Positions 1 to 9,335 of a DNA stretch of 64,000 nucleotides are shown here, in pieces (the first letter of the stretch is position 1; the number at the start of each line of letters is the position of its first letter). Below the pieces are notes generated by a model. It searched no databases, had not been told where the DNA came from, and saw only the letters and a program-made list of their open reading frames with translations. The stretch spans positions 620,001-684,000 of the forward strand of contig CAWCEZ010000011.1 of assembly GCA_963794745.1 (NCBI GenBank), in the 5' to 3' direction. The DNA comes from Fen-671 sp963794745 (lineage in GTDB: Bacteria > Actinomycetota > Acidimicrobiia > Acidimicrobiales > Palsa-688). The position numbers were made by a program, and so were the translations under genes.

Positions 1-811
1 CTCGAGGAAACGTGGGTCCGGGTGCTCGTCGTCTTCGACGACTGAGGCCACGGGCGCTACTTCGGCGGAAGGGCTTGCAGCCGCTTCGCCAGTATCGCCG
101 GGCGGGGTTGTCGCGTCCTCAGAGCGGCCCTGCCATGAGCTACCGGCAATAGGGCTCACCGCCGGTGGGTCGCTGAGCAGGCCTGCATTTTCGACAAGGG
201 CTGAAGCATTCGTGACGAGGCCCTCGGCGTCACGCAGCACAGCCACCAGGTGCGCCCTGTTCACGTCAACCCAACTTCGCAACGCCTCCGCCTCTTGCTG
301 AGCCTGTTGGAGCGCCGAGCTTGCCATCTCCACACTGGCACGGCCCTCGGCGAGGTGGTCCTCGTAGGCAGCGCGCCCCGCGCTCCTCCGCGTCCGAGAG
401 AAGCCCGTCGGCGTGGGCGCGAGCCTCGGACACGAGAGCTTCGGCTTGTGACCGTGCCTCAGAAACGAGGGCCTCGGCCTGCGCACGGGAGTCGGACGCG
501 AGGGAATCGGCTTGCGCGCGAGCCTTCGAGAGCAAGCGCTCGGCGTCGTCGTTGGCCTCCTTGACCGCCTGGTCAACCGTGCGTTGGGCCAACAGCAACA
601 TCCGCTTGAGGGTCTCGTCGCTCGCGTTCGCCTCGGATGCCGCCTGTTCGGCGCGCTGCGCCCGGTCGGTCGCCTGCTGGAGCCGCTCCATGAGGACCTC
701 GACACCAAGAGCCGCCTGCTCCAGGAACTCGTCGACATCTTCAGGGTGGTAACCGCCACGCAACTTCTCACGGAACTGCACGTCGCGGAAGGCCTTCGGG
801 GTCACATCCAT
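1..811 (-). CDS. divIVA: DivIVA/Wag31-like polar growth protein, frame-changed, runs off the left edge
   Basis: Coiled-coil scaffold that marks curved membrane at poles and septa. The N-terminus has the DivIVA membrane-binding signature (VQFREKLRGGYHPEDVDEFL) about residues 11-30. A long Ala/Glu/Gln coiled coil follows, with repeats of the type SEARSQAEALV. The reading frame changes at the CCCC run at 376-379. Removing one base joins the coil to a second frame (VEMASSALQQAQQEAEALR) that stays open to base 1 and becomes a Pro/Ala/Glu-rich tail. The protein is therefore longer than 265 residues and its C-terminus lies outside the window. It is the last gene of the dcw-ftsZ-sepF block, as usual in actinobacteria. 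No strong Shine-Dalgarno sequence precedes the ATG at 811. Confidence 0.85.
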
Positions 812-910
812 GGTGTCAATCGTAACAGCACATGTTTTACGGGTCGCGAACCGCTTTGTAATTTATGGCCCACAGACCTTTCCGACCTCGCGATGACACG
901 AACGGTCGAA

Positions 911-1180
911 CTAGACCTTGACCCAGCTGAAGACGGTCGACGTCAGGATCAGGACCACCAGCACCGCGATCATGTAAGAGATGTCGAACATCCCCGCGGG
1001 AGGGATCACCTTTCGGAAAGGGGCGACGTAGGGCTCTGTCAACGCGTAGAGCCAGTGGTTGAAAGTCCGCAGCCCCGAGCTCCCCGAGGTCGGGAACCAC
1101 GACATCACAGCCCTCAGGAACAGGATGATCAGGTAGATGCCGCCCAGCGTGTACAGCGGGTGCTCAAGGTAGTACGTCAA
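911..1180 (-). CDS. YggT family small membrane protein
   Basis: An 89-residue protein with two hydrophobic segments, about residues 12-30 and 66-85. Between them lies the YggT-type motif with RAVMSWFP and the LTEPYVAPFR loop. YggT proteins sit in the membrane next to sepF and divIVA in Gram-positive division clusters; their exact role is unclear, though links to osmotic tolerance and division are reported for the family. The start is TTG at 1180, 19 bases after the sepF stop, with only a weak ribosome site. Length and context match the family. Confidence 0.85.
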   Translation of the reverse strand: MTYYLEHPLYTLGGIYLIILFLRAVMSWFPTSGSSGLRTFNHWLYALTEPYVAPFRKVIPPAGMFDISYMIAVLVVLILTSTVFSWVKV

Positions 1181-1199
1181 CTAAGCCGTCGCCGACCTG

Positions 1200-1736
1200 T
1201 CACTGGCGGTACAGGCCCCGCTCCTGGAGACGGCGCTTTTCCTCGGCTGAGACTTCAACATTGCTGGGGGTCATCAAGAAAACCTTGTCCGCGACCTTGT
1301 CCATCGACCCGCCCAGCGCGTACGCGACGCCGCTGCAGAAATCGATCATCCTGTGGGCGAGCTCACGGTAGGCATTGCCGAGATTGACAATGACCGGCTG
1401 GCCGGTCCGGAAGCGGTCCGCTATCTCCTGGGCGTCGGCAAATTCCGAAGGAGCCGCCACGTGCACCCTGGCCGAAAGAGCCGGCGACGGTACGGGCCGC
1501 AGAGGTGTGGGCGCCGCCCGCAAGTTGATAGTCGTCCCTTGGTCCTGCCCGTCACGGGGCAGTGTCCGCACGGCTGGGGACGTCTGAGGAAAGGCCTCGA
1601 CGACCTCGCCGCCCCTGCGTGCGGTGGCCACTTGAGGCTGCGGGACCGGCACTTCTTCGTAGGGCTCGTAGTCGTCGTATTCCTCGGCGTCGGCGAGGCC
1701 GAGCCACATAAGCATCTTCTTGCCTGTCCCCGGCAT
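1200..1736 (-). CDS. sepF: cell division protein SepF
   Basis: A 178-residue cytoplasmic protein that anchors FtsZ filaments to the membrane; in actinobacteria lacking FtsA it is the main tether. The N-terminus (residues 1-15, MPGTGKKMLMWLGLA) is a short amphipathic anchor. An acidic/proline-rich linker follows, and the SepF core is about residues 95-170 (QPVIVNLGNAYRELAHRMIDF, then KVFLMTPSNVEVS). An AAGGAGGAG ribosome site immediately precedes the ATG at 1736. It lies between yggS and yggT, the conserved order downstream of ftsZ. Confidence 0.93.
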   Translation of the reverse strand: MPGTGKKMLMWLGLADAEEYDDYEPYEEVPVPQPQVATARRGGEVVEAFPQTSPAVRTLPRDGQDQGTTINLRAAPTPLRPVPSPALSARVHVAAPSEFADAQEIADRFRTGQPVIVNLGNAYRELAHRMIDFCSGVAYALGGSMDKVADKVFLMTPSNVEVSAEEKRRLQERGLYRQ

Positions 1737-1751
1737 AACTCCTCCTTACCT

Positions 1752-2492
1752 CTAGCCTAGCCTGGCCGCGTCCCGACCAGGGACATCTGCAGGCGGGCGC
1801 GGCCCGAAAAGAGCCCTTCCCAGACGGATTATCGTCGCTCCCTCGGCCACGGCCAGGTCGAAGTCTGCGCTCATCCCCATTGACAGTTCGTTAAGCCCGA
1901 GGCTGCCCGCAAGACTTGCGACATCGCGGAAACCGCGCCGGGTCTCTTCTCGCGCTGCTTGTGCTCGACCGACCGCCATGAGCCCCCTCACATCCAGCCC
2001 CGCTGCCCGCGCAGACTCGACCAGAGCAGGCACTTCGGCAGCGCTGGCGCCATGGCGAGGCGCTCGTGACAACCCGCTACCGTCCGCCACGGCGGCGGCC
2101 CTGGGCCCGTCTCTCCCGTCGTCGGGAGTGGTGCGCACCTGCACCAGTACGGCTGCCGCAGGCCGCCTGCGGGCGAGGGCGAGCGCCCCCTCCACAGTGT
2201 CGAGGCCATGCCAAAGATGGACGTGCGGGGCGAGGCGGGCAAGTTTGTTGCGCTGGAGCCCTCCGAGGAAATGCCAGCAAACGCTCGCCGGCGCTGTCGC
2301 CGCCTTCCAGAGAAGTTCCTGCGCGTAGTTCTCCCCGAGGTCCACGAGCCCAGCTCCGACAGCCGCTTCGACGGCTTCGGGCCCGAACCCCTTGGTGACT
2401 GCGACGACCCTCACCGAGGCCGGGCTCGCGCCTGCCTTGGCTATCCGGTCCCTCACCTGTGCGAGCCTCTCTGCCACGAGCTCAGCGCCCAT
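1752..2492 (-). CDS. YggS/PROSC family pyridoxal-phosphate homeostasis protein
   Basis: A 246-residue alanine-racemase-fold PLP carrier involved in PLP homeostasis. Family motifs: VVAVTKGFGPEAV with the PLP lysine near residue 31, DLGENYAQELLWK, WHFLGGLQRNK, GLMAVG, and the C-terminal SMGMSADFDLAVAEGATIIRLGRALFG phosphate-binding block. The ATG at 2492 gives the usual N-terminus (MGAELVAERLAQVRDRI); the frame is open further upstream, but that part overlaps yfiH. The start overlaps the yfiH stop by 11 bases. About 17 extra Ala/Gly-rich residues lie after VQVRTTPDDGRDG, where the family normally has a short loop. Confidence 0.88.
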   Translation of the reverse strand: MGAELVAERLAQVRDRIAKAGASPASVRVVAVTKGFGPEAVEAAVGAGLVDLGENYAQELLWKAATAPASVCWHFLGGLQRNKLARLAPHVHLWHGLDTVEGALALARRRPAAAVLVQVRTTPDDGRDGPRAAAVADGSGLSRAPRHGASAAEVPALVESARAAGLDVRGLMAVGRAQAAREETRRGFRDVASLAGSLGLNELSMGMSADFDLAVAEGATIIRLGRALFGPRPPADVPGRDAARLG

Positions 2493-3141
2493 GGACGGGG
2501 ACCTCGCGCGACCCGGGCACCCAGACGACGCTGGCTTGGCGGGCCTTGTCGCCGTTCGTCCTCCAGGACCAGTGGTCGGGCGAGCAGTGGGTGCAGATCC
2601 GGGCATCGGCCACGACAGTGGCGCCGGCTCGCTCAAGGGCTGAGCGGACCGCCGCCGGCAGGTCGAGCGCCGGGAAACCGTCCGAGTCAAGCGCCACCAC
2701 ACCCGGTCCGAAGCGCTCGGCGACAGGTTCGAGGTCAGGTGCCGAAAACCTGTACGCGTGTGGCGAAATGCACGGCCCCAGGGCTGCCGACACCTCGCTC
2801 GCACCGAGGGACCTCATCGTCGCGACCGCCGACTCCACCACCCCCGACATGAGGCCTCGCCAGCCCGCGTGCGCTACGCCAAAAATGCCCTCCGGGCTCG
2901 CCAAGCCAACCGGTGCACAGTCGGCCGTCACCACTACGAGAGCCGCGCCCGGGCAAGCGCTTACCGCCGCGTCCGCCTCTTCGGCCCTGCAATCCCCCGG
3001 TTGCTCCACGACGACCACGCGATGTCCGTGCACCTGGCGGAGCCAGGTCCACGGCGCATCTGCGAGCGGGCGCTGCGCTGCGAGAGCACGCGGCTCTCGC
3101 GGGTCGGCAAAGTCACCTGCACGGCGGCCACCCGCCCGCAT
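2482..3141 (-). CDS. YfiH/YlmD laccase-domain protein (purine nucleoside phosphorylase type)
   Basis: A 219-residue Zn/Cu-binding protein of the DUF152 (Cu-oxidase_4) family. Members act on purine nucleosides or are annotated as polyphenol oxidases. Metal and active-site motifs are complete: WLRQVHGHRV, TADCAPVGL with the ligand Cys, AHAGWRGL with the ligand His, LGPCISP and ICTHCSPD. The frame stays open into ftsZ, but the ATG at 3141 has an AGGGGG ribosome site 8 bases upstream and begins after the ftsZ stop. It lies directly downstream of ftsZ and overlaps yggS, the standard ylmD-ylmE-ylmF order. Confidence 0.88.
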   Translation of the reverse strand: MRAGGRRAGDFADPREPRALAAQRPLADAPWTWLRQVHGHRVVVVEQPGDCRAEEADAAVSACPGAALVVVTADCAPVGLASPEGIFGVAHAGWRGLMSGVVESAVATMRSLGASEVSAALGPCISPHAYRFSAPDLEPVAERFGPGVVALDSDGFPALDLPAAVRSALERAGATVVADARICTHCSPDHWSWRTNGDKARQASVVWVPGSREVPVHGR

Positions 3142-3214
3142 CTCTGAGCCCCCTGGTAACGCGGCTACCCAGGTGCCCCGTGGCGGCGCGGGCCGGTCGG
3201 GGCCCGCCGAAGAG

Positions 3215-4315
3215 CTACTTGAGGAACGGGGGGACGTCGAAATCGTCCTCGTCCCCAAAGCTGAGGCCGGCAGCTGCCATCTGCGCCTCGGCGTCCACCA
3301 GGCCGAGCGCTCTGCGCGGAGCCGGCGCGGTGCGGTCCTCGGGCTGAGCGTTCCCCGGAGGGCCGTCAATGGGGTCGAAGCCGGCAGCGATCACCGTGAC
3401 GCGCACCTCGTCGCCCATGCCCTCGTCGATGACCTGGCCGAAGATGATGTTGGCGTCCGGGTGGGCGGCCGCGTGGATGATCTCGGCAGCCTCGTTTACC
3501 TCGAACAGCCCCAGGTCGGGCCCGCCAGCAATGTTGAGCAGGATGCCCCGTGCGCCTTCGATGGACGCCTCGAGCAGCGGCGAAGTCACGGCCATCTTTG
3601 CGGCCGCCGTCGCTCGCCCGTCACCGGATGCAGATCCGATGCCCATGATCGCCGTCCCGGCATTGCTCATGACCATCTTCACGTCGGCGAAGTCGGTGTT
3701 GATCAGCCCGGGCGTCGTGATGAGCTCGGTGATCCCCTGGACCCCGTGGAGGAGGACCTCGTCGGCCATCTTGAACGCACCGACCATTGTCGTCTTGGCG
3801 TTGGCCACGACGATCAACCGGTCGTTCGGTATGACGATCAACGTGTCCACTTTTTCTTTGAGGCGTTGGATGCCCAGGTCTGCTTGGACCGCGCGCTTGC
3901 GGCCTTCAAAAGCGAAGGGCCGGGTGACTACGCCGATGGTCAGTGCACCCACGGATTTCGCGACCTCGGCGACGACCGGGGCACCCCCCGTGCCGGTCCC
4001 GCCTCCCTTGCCCGCAGTAATGAAGACCATGTCCGCGCCCTTGAGGACCTCTTCGATCTCGTCACGGTGCTCTTCGGCGGCTAGGCGCCCGACCTCGGGG
4101 TCGCTGCCCGCGCCGAGACCTCTCGTCAGTTGCCGGCCGATGTCGAGCTTTACGTCGGCGTCGCTCATCAGCAACGCCTGCGCGTCCGTGTTGATGGCGA
4201 TGAACTCGACGCCTTTCAACCCGGCGTCGATCATCCTGTTGACAGCGTTGACCCCGCCGCCGCCAATGCCCACGACCTTGATAACCGCTATGTAGTTCTG
4301 CGCTGTGCCGGCCAT
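3215..4315 (-). CDS. ftsZ: cell division protein FtsZ
   Basis: A 366-residue tubulin-like GTPase that forms the cytokinetic Z-ring. The N-terminus has the nucleotide-binding GIGGGGVNAVNRM. The tubulin signature GGGTGTG is at about residues 104-110; the surrounding GKGGGTGTGGAP differs slightly from the common GMGGGTGTGAAP. The T7 loop (NTDFADVKMVMSNAG) is intact. The extreme C-terminus is the conserved peptide DDFDVPPFLK, which binds SepF and other partners. The ATG at 4315 has an AGGAAAGG ribosome site. The 176-base gap from ftsQ suggests its own promoter. The frame is unbroken. Confidence 0.98.
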   Translation of the reverse strand: MAGTAQNYIAVIKVVGIGGGGVNAVNRMIDAGLKGVEFIAINTDAQALLMSDADVKLDIGRQLTRGLGAGSDPEVGRLAAEEHRDEIEEVLKGADMVFITAGKGGGTGTGGAPVVAEVAKSVGALTIGVVTRPFAFEGRKRAVQADLGIQRLKEKVDTLIVIPNDRLIVVANAKTTMVGAFKMADEVLLHGVQGITELITTPGLINTDFADVKMVMSNAGTAIMGIGSASGDGRATAAAKMAVTSPLLEASIEGARGILLNIAGGPDLGLFEVNEAAEIIHAAAHPDANIIFGQVIDEGMGDEVRVTVIAAGFDPIDGPPGNAQPEDRTAPAPRRALGLVDAEAQMAAAGLSFGDEDDFDVPPFLK

Positions 4316-4469
4316 CGCACCTTTCCTAAAACGGCTCTCTAGTCCTGACGGTTCACTCGGCACAAAATACCTGTCCCGCAGCCTTGTGCCTTATACGACC
4401 CTGGACCTAAACTAAAGGGTTAGAGTTGCTCAAGCTCTACGTACAGTTGAACAACGTTAGCCCCCGGGT

Positions 4470-4486
4470 CACTTGCTGATCAAGTG
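4470..4486. promoter_or_regulatory. perfect 6-5-6 inverted repeat in the ftsQ-ftsZ gap
   Basis: CACTTG-CTGAT-CAAGTG lies 6 bases beyond the ftsQ stop codon, in the only sizeable gap of the dcw cluster. It could be a weak hairpin ending ftsQ transcripts or an operator for ftsZ. There is no T-run, so a classical terminator is unlikely. The rest of the gap (4316-4469) holds AT-richer sequence such as a minus-strand TATAAG, but no convincing promoter pair. Confidence 0.35.
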
Positions 4487-4491
4487 GCAGG

Positions 4492-5424
4492 TCAGTTGTT
4501 GCCTGAATTCGGCAGGGGCGTCAGAGCAGGCCGCTGAGGCACGGTCAGGTCGACTTGGGCATAGCCGCCGAGGCCCACCCGGCTTACGAGCTCCTCCAGG
4601 ACCGCCAGTTTCGTCGCCAACTGAGATGGGGCCCCGAGCACTATTAGTGCCGGCGCTGCTCCAACGTGCGCGATGAGACCCTTGTCAACGGAGTAAGCCA
4701 ACTGCAGCCTGTGCCCAGCCAGGGCAGGGGGGGTGGCCCCAGCGGCAGCCAGCAGTTCCTCCAGCTGGGGCAGCGTCAAGCCGGGGCCCGGCGAAACGTC
4801 CGTACCTGCCTGGGCGCCCCTGGCGCCGAGCACTACCGGGAGCGAGGGAGGCACGTCATGTGGCGCCACCACCTCGAGCACACGCCCGCTGGCGTCGACC
4901 GCCTCGACGGAGCCTCCCGCGACTATGAGGCCCACAGGCGAACGCTCTTTGATGGTGATCTCCACCGTCCACGGCCAATGCCTGCTGAACGAAACTGTGC
5001 CCACCCAGGGGAGTGCTTCGACCGCCCTGCTGGCCCGCTCCGGCCCGGCATCGATCATGAGGGTCGTGTTGCCCGGCCCTGCGAGGCCCGCCGCCAGCAG
5101 CACCTGCCCTCGGGGCGTGTGGGTGCTCCCACGGACGACCACGTCGCGGACCCGGAACAGCGGGGAGTGAAGAAGCCCAATGCCTCCCGCCACAGCTACG
5201 ACGACTGCAACCAGGCTGACTAGGACGCGTAGCCGCCGCCGTCCCTCATGGCGCCGCGCCTCGGCCCATCTCCTGCGAAAGCGGGGGTCGACGGGCGGGA
5301 CGTCGCCCATGAAGTGCTGGGGGGCCTTACGTGGCCCCGAGCGCCCGGGCGGCTCTGTTGGCCCGGGCGGCTCTGTTGGCCCGGGCGGCTGAGGTGGACG
5401 TGGCGGCAAAGTTACCTGGCTCAT
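4492..5424 (-). CDS. ftsQ: cell division protein FtsQ (DivIB)
   Basis: A 310-residue bitopic membrane protein linking early and late divisome. The cytoplasmic N-terminus is Pro-rich, with a TEPPGP repeat about residues 14-26. One membrane helix (RLRVLVSLVAVVVAVAGG) lies near residues 62-80. Next come a POTRA domain beginning FRVRDVVVRGSTHTP and the FtsQ core with PWVGTVSFSRHWPWTVEITIKER. The ATG at 5424 overlaps the murC stop as ATGA, which fixes the start, although the frame is open further upstream. Confidence 0.92.
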   Translation of the reverse strand: MSQVTLPPRPPQPPGPTEPPGPTEPPGRSGPRKAPQHFMGDVPPVDPRFRRRWAEARRHEGRRRLRVLVSLVAVVVAVAGGIGLLHSPLFRVRDVVVRGSTHTPRGQVLLAAGLAGPGNTTLMIDAGPERASRAVEALPWVGTVSFSRHWPWTVEITIKERSPVGLIVAGGSVEAVDASGRVLEVVAPHDVPPSLPVVLGARGAQAGTDVSPGPGLTLPQLEELLAAAGATPPALAGHRLQLAYSVDKGLIAHVGAAPALIVLGAPSQLATKLAVLEELVSRVGLGGYAQVDLTVPQRPALTPLPNSGNN

Positions 5425-6830
5425 TGCTGGGCCCTCCCAGGCTGTGGAGCCCTTTCGGGCTGGGCGGCGCGTCCCAAAAAGACGTCCGGCAAGGTCGTCA
5501 GGTCGCCGGCGCCCATTGTCAAGCAAAGGTCGCCGGGGCGTAGCAGGCGCCCCAGGAGCGCCACCAGCTCAGTTCGCGTCTCCGCGTACTCGACGTCCTG
5601 AGCCGGGTGCACCGCGCTTATGGCGTCGGCTACCGCCCTCCCGCTGACCCCGGGTAGCGGCTTTTCGCCGGCCGAGTAGATACCGGTCACGACCACCAGG
5701 TCGGCGCCCTCGAACGCATCCGCGAATGCTGCGAGGAGCGAAACCGTGCGGCTGTAGCGGTGTGGTTGGAACACCGCCACCACCCGGCCCCAGCCGCCGT
5801 GGCGAGCCGTGGCCAGCGTGGCGCGGACCTTGCCAGGGTTGTGCGCATAGTCGTCGATGTAAGTCACCCCGTTGGCCTGCCCGCGAAGCTCGTAACGGCG
5901 CCCAACACCCGAGTAGGCGGCCAAAGCGGCCCTGGCGGCGTCGGGACCGGCGCCCACCTCAAGCGCCATCGCAACCGCGGCGGTGGCGTTGTAGACGTTG
6001 TGCAGTCCCGGGACGCCGAGGTCGAAACGGCCAAGTCCCCGGCCGGCGGCGCTCAGTTCGAAGCTCGCCCCGGACGCCGACAGCTCGACTGCAGACATCC
6101 TGTAGTCGGACTGAGCGAGGCTGCCATAGGTCGTTAACCCCGGGTAGGCGGCCGCGAGAGCAGCCGCACCCGGGTCGTCGCCGCACACCACTCGGGCACC
6201 GGGCGCCTGCTCGACAAACTCACCGAACGCTCTCGCGATGGCGGCCTCGTCTCCGTAGTAGTCCAAGTGGTCGGCCTCGACGTTAGTAACGACAACGCCC
6301 TCGGCTCCCAAGCGGACGAACGTCCCATCCGACTCGTCAGCCTCGACGACGAACCACTTGCCGCTCCCCCAGCTCGCGCCGCCACGACCGCCGGGCAGCT
6401 CACCACCGACGAGGAAACCTGGCTCGAAGCCGGCCTCCACTAAGACCGCGGCCAGCATCGCTGTGGTCGTCGTCTTGCCGTGCGTGCCGCTCACCGCGAG
6501 AGTGCGGCGCGTGCGGCAGATAGCAGCCAGCAGGTCCGCCCTCGTCAGCGTCGGGATCCCTCTCCGCCTGGCTTCGGCGAGCTCGACGTTGCTCGCGCTC
6601 ACAGCCGTCGAGAAGGCGACAAAGTCTGCGCCCGCGACATTGGACGGGTCATGGCCGTCAAAGGTGTGGACCCCCAGGCCGCCAAGGCGCTCGAGCACCG
6701 GCGTGCCCTGTAGGTCGCTCCCCGAGACAGTGTGGCCCATGGCGACGAGCAGCGCCGCGATCCCGTTCATGGCGGCGCCACCCACCCCCACGATGTGGAA
6801 ATGGAGATGGCTGCGCTCGAGCTCGGGCAG
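5421..6830 (-). CDS. murC: UDP-N-acetylmuramate--L-alanine ligase MurC, start uncertain
   Basis: ATP-dependent ligase adding L-Ala to UDP-MurNAc. Motifs: HIVGVGGAAMNGIA Rossmann start, SGTHGKTTTT ATP loop, VEADESDGTF, NVEADHLDYY, NVYNATAAVA, DDYAHNPGKVRATL and FQPHRYSRT. The first standard start (GTG at 6791) would cut off the HI of the nucleotide-binding strand. The frame continues upstream to a stop at 6858-6860 with only a CTG at 6830 giving a normal N-terminus (LPELERSHLHFHIVG). Either CTG is used or a consensus indel hides a GTG start near 6850. The stop forms an ATGA overlap with ftsQ. Confidence 0.9.
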   Translation of the reverse strand: MPELERSHLHFHIVGVGGAAMNGIAALLVAMGHTVSGSDLQGTPVLERLGGLGVHTFDGHDPSNVAGADFVAFSTAVSASNVELAEARRRGIPTLTRADLLAAICRTRRTLAVSGTHGKTTTTAMLAAVLVEAGFEPGFLVGGELPGGRGGASWGSGKWFVVEADESDGTFVRLGAEGVVVTNVEADHLDYYGDEAAIARAFGEFVEQAPGARVVCGDDPGAAALAAAYPGLTTYGSLAQSDYRMSAVELSASGASFELSAAGRGLGRFDLGVPGLHNVYNATAAVAMALEVGAGPDAARAALAAYSGVGRRYELRGQANGVTYIDDYAHNPGKVRATLATARHGGWGRVVAVFQPHRYSRTVSLLAAFADAFEGADLVVVTGIYSAGEKPLPGVSGRAVADAISAVHPAQDVEYAETRTELVALLGRLLRPGDLCLTMGAGDLTTLPDVFLGRAAQPERAPQPGRAQQ

Positions 6831-6872
6831 TCCCGGGGCGGGCCTACCTTCACCGCCTCAGGTCGCGCTGCC

Positions 6873-8088
6873 TCAGGCGCCACCGGCGTCTCCCCCCGCT
6901 GCACCGCTTGTCGCGTGGCTGAGCGGCCTCGGGCGAGCATGTTGTTCAGCAAGCCGCGCCACCTCCTCGGCCGCCCCGGCACGTGCAAGGCGCTTCACGG
7001 CTTCGCCCATGCTGGCCAGCCGGCCCGGGTCGGCGAGGAGCGCATCGAGCTCGTTTGCCAGACGGGTGCCGTCAAGTTCGTCGTCGGGGACCACCATCGC
7101 ACCGCCGGCTGCGGCGAGCGACCTCGCGTTAGCGCCCTGATGATCGCCTGGTGAACCGGGCAGCGGCACGAGCACCGCCGGGACCCCGGCCAATGCCACC
7201 TCGGCGACCGTGTTGGCGCCTGCCCTCAGGACAGCGATGTCGGCGGCCGCATAAAGCGACATCATGTCCTGTTCGTATTCGACCTGTTGGTAGACGAGGC
7301 CCCCGGGCGGGCCGGGCACACCGTGGAACTGGTCCCAGTCGCGGCTGCCGACGACGTGGCGGATGGCGACATCGCTGCGTGCCGCCCAGAGCCCGGCGAG
7401 CTCCTGGGTGGCCCGGTTGATCCGCAAAGAGCCGAGCGAGCCACCCGAGACCGCCACCACCTGGGCGTCGGGCGGCAGCCCGAGGCGCTCGCGGGCGGCC
7501 GCCCTGGCGTCGGGCCGCCGGTCGATGGCGGACAGCCCCTCTCTCACCGGGACACCCGTCACAACCGCGCGGAAGGCGGACATCGGGCGAGCTCACCGCC
7601 GAGGCAACGGCCGCCCGGGCGGCCAAACGGTTCGCGAAACCGGCAACGGCGTCCACGTTTACGACCACGATCGGGACCCGCCATAGCGACGCAGCTACCA
7701 CGCACGCAAAGCTCGCATAACCGCCCAGCGAGATAACGACCGCCGGCCGCCACTTCGAGAACGAGAACACAGCGATCGCGACGGCGCCGCACAGGCCCAC
7801 CAGTGCCTGCGAATTGGCAACCAGGCTCTGGAGGGAGACCCGCCTCACGAGGCCCCTGCCCGGCAACAGCGTGACCGGGAAGCCCTCCAGCGCTCGGGCC
7901 TTCGCCTCGAGCCCGCGCCGGGCCCCGACAAAGCGGATCGACCTCGGGTCATGGCCGTGGCGCACGAGAGCGCCCGCCACCGCGATGCCGGGGTAGAGGT
8001 GGCCACCGGTGCCCCCACCAGCTATCACTGCCCAAGTGCCGCCCGTGCCGGTCGCCAGCCTGTCATTGGCCTCGCTGGCGCCTGTCAT
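6873..8088 (-). CDS. murG: MurG UDP-GlcNAc transferase (lipid II synthesis), frame-changed
   Basis: Peripheral membrane glycosyltransferase that converts lipid I to lipid II. The N-terminal frame carries the GGGTGGHLYPGIAVA loop and ISLGGYASF. The C-terminal frame carries VSGGSLGSLRIN, the donor site ADIAVLRAGANTVAEVA and PGDHQGANARSL. The frames change at about 7584-7590, beside a GGG run, between SAVSSP and FRAVVTGVPVREGL. One base restores a protein of about 404 residues. The acceptor loop reads VVVNVDAVAGFANR where many MurG proteins have EQNxxPGxxNR. The ATG at 8088 overlaps the ftsW stop as ATGA. Confidence 0.88.
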
Positions 8089-9335
8089 CGGCCTCGCTGG
8101 CGCGGCGACGGCTCGACCTGGCGAGGGCGGCGCGGGCCGGCAGGGGCCTTCCCCGCCGCCACGAGCTCGCCGCTGGGGCTGGTCACAGGGACCGGGGCAG
8201 AACAGCGTCGCGCCACGTTTGCCAGCAAGCCCGTAGCGAACAGGACGATTATGAGCGAGGTCCCTCCATAGGAGATGAAGGGCAGCGGCACCCCAGTGAC
8301 AGGCAGCAGGCCTGCGACTGCGCCGACATTGATCATTGCCTGCGAGATGAGCCAGGCCGTAATGCCTGCTGCGAGCAGGCTCTCGAAAGTAGTTGATGCG
8401 CGCCAAGCGACCTGGGCCCCGACGATCCCGATCGCCGCGAACAGGCAGATCACGACCAGGCTGCCCGCAAAACCTGTCTCCTGGCCAATCACGGCGAAGA
8501 TGAAATCGGTGTACTGGTTGGGGAGATAGCCCCAGGATGCAACGCTTTGGCCTATCCCGGTACCGAACCAGTGCCCCCCGCCGAGAGCGATGAGCGCCTG
8601 GACAGATTGGTAACCGGTTGTGCTCGCGTGGGAGAACGGGTGAAGGAACGACATCAGCCGCGCGGCCCGGTAGCTCGCCGAACCCGCCACCAGGTAGCCG
8701 ATCAGGCCCCCGACCGCACCCATGGCCACGAGCGGCCCGGCAGGCATCCCAGCCGTAAATAGCACGGCTGCGCCACAACAGCACAACACGACCGCCGTCC
8801 CCATGTCGGGCTGCTTCATTATCAGCAGCACAAAAGCGACCATACCGAGTAGCACCGGGGCGGCCCGGTAAACCCAGTCGGGTGCGTTCTCGCGCCGCGA
8901 GAGGACGTCCGCCGCGAACAACACGAGTGCCAATTTCGCAAGCTCGGACGGCTGGAAACCGAACGTGCCCGTGCCCAGCCACCTGGAGGCACCGCCGGCG
9001 CTGCGACCTATGAACAGCACGGCCAGCAAGGCCGACCCGGCCAGCACCATGAGGGGTCTCGCGATCCGCTGCCAGAAGGCGATCCTGATGCCTTGAGCGA
9101 CGAAGAAGGCCACTGCTCCCAGGCACAGGTACATACCCTGACGTTCGAAGTAGTACCAGGGGGTGCCGAACTCGCGGAGGCTGGCGACCGAGGAAGCCGA
9201 CAGGACCATGACGAGCCCGACCATTGACAAAACCGCCACAATGGCGATCAGGAAAAGGTAAGAGGACCTCCGAGCCCCAGCCCGGACCGGCACGCGGACT
9301 GCTCGCGTGTCACCGAAGCTTGCTGCCATGGTCAC
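8085..9335 (-). CDS. ftsW: FtsW lipid II polymerase (SEDS family)
   Basis: A 416-residue polytopic glycosyltransferase that polymerises septal peptidoglycan with FtsI. About ten hydrophobic segments are visible. SEDS hallmarks: GASRWLGTGTFGFQPSELAKLALV, MKQPDMGTAVVL, the large periplasmic loop with GYQSVQALIALGGGHWFGTGIGQS, FIFAVIGQETGFAG, and the C-terminal PLPFISYGGTS. The GTG at 9335 overlaps the murD stop as GTGA; ATG at 9329 is the alternative. The stop overlaps murG as ATGA. The cytoplasmic tail is short and basic. The frame is intact. Confidence 0.95.
   Translation of the reverse strand: MTMAASFGDTRAVRVPVRAGARRSSYLFLIAIVAVLSMVGLVMVLSASSVASLREFGTPWYYFERQGMYLCLGAVAFFVAQGIRIAFWQRIARPLMVLAGSALLAVLFIGRSAGGASRWLGTGTFGFQPSELAKLALVLFAADVLSRRENAPDWVYRAAPVLLGMVAFVLLIMKQPDMGTAVVLCCCGAAVLFTAGMPAGPLVAMGAVGGLIGYLVAGSASYRAARLMSFLHPFSHASTTGYQSVQALIALGGGHWFGTGIGQSVASWGYLPNQYTDFIFAVIGQETGFAGSLVVICLFAAIGIVGAQVAWRASTTFESLLAAGITAWLISQAMINVGAVAGLLPVTGVPLPFISYGGTSLIIVLFATGLLANVARRCSAPVPVTSPSGELVAAGKAPAGPRRPRQVEPSPRQRGR

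Noticed and set aside
2459..4084. 541-codon plus-strand open frame opposite yfiH and ftsZ
   Set aside because: It is antisense to clear yfiH and ftsZ coding sequence, shows high-GC codon-shadow composition (Arg/Gly/Ala-rich) and resembles no family.
7129..9126. 665-codon minus-strand frame across ftsW and murG
   Set aside because: Only its C-terminal part is real (the MurG N-terminus from 8088); the rest is an out-of-frame shadow of ftsW.
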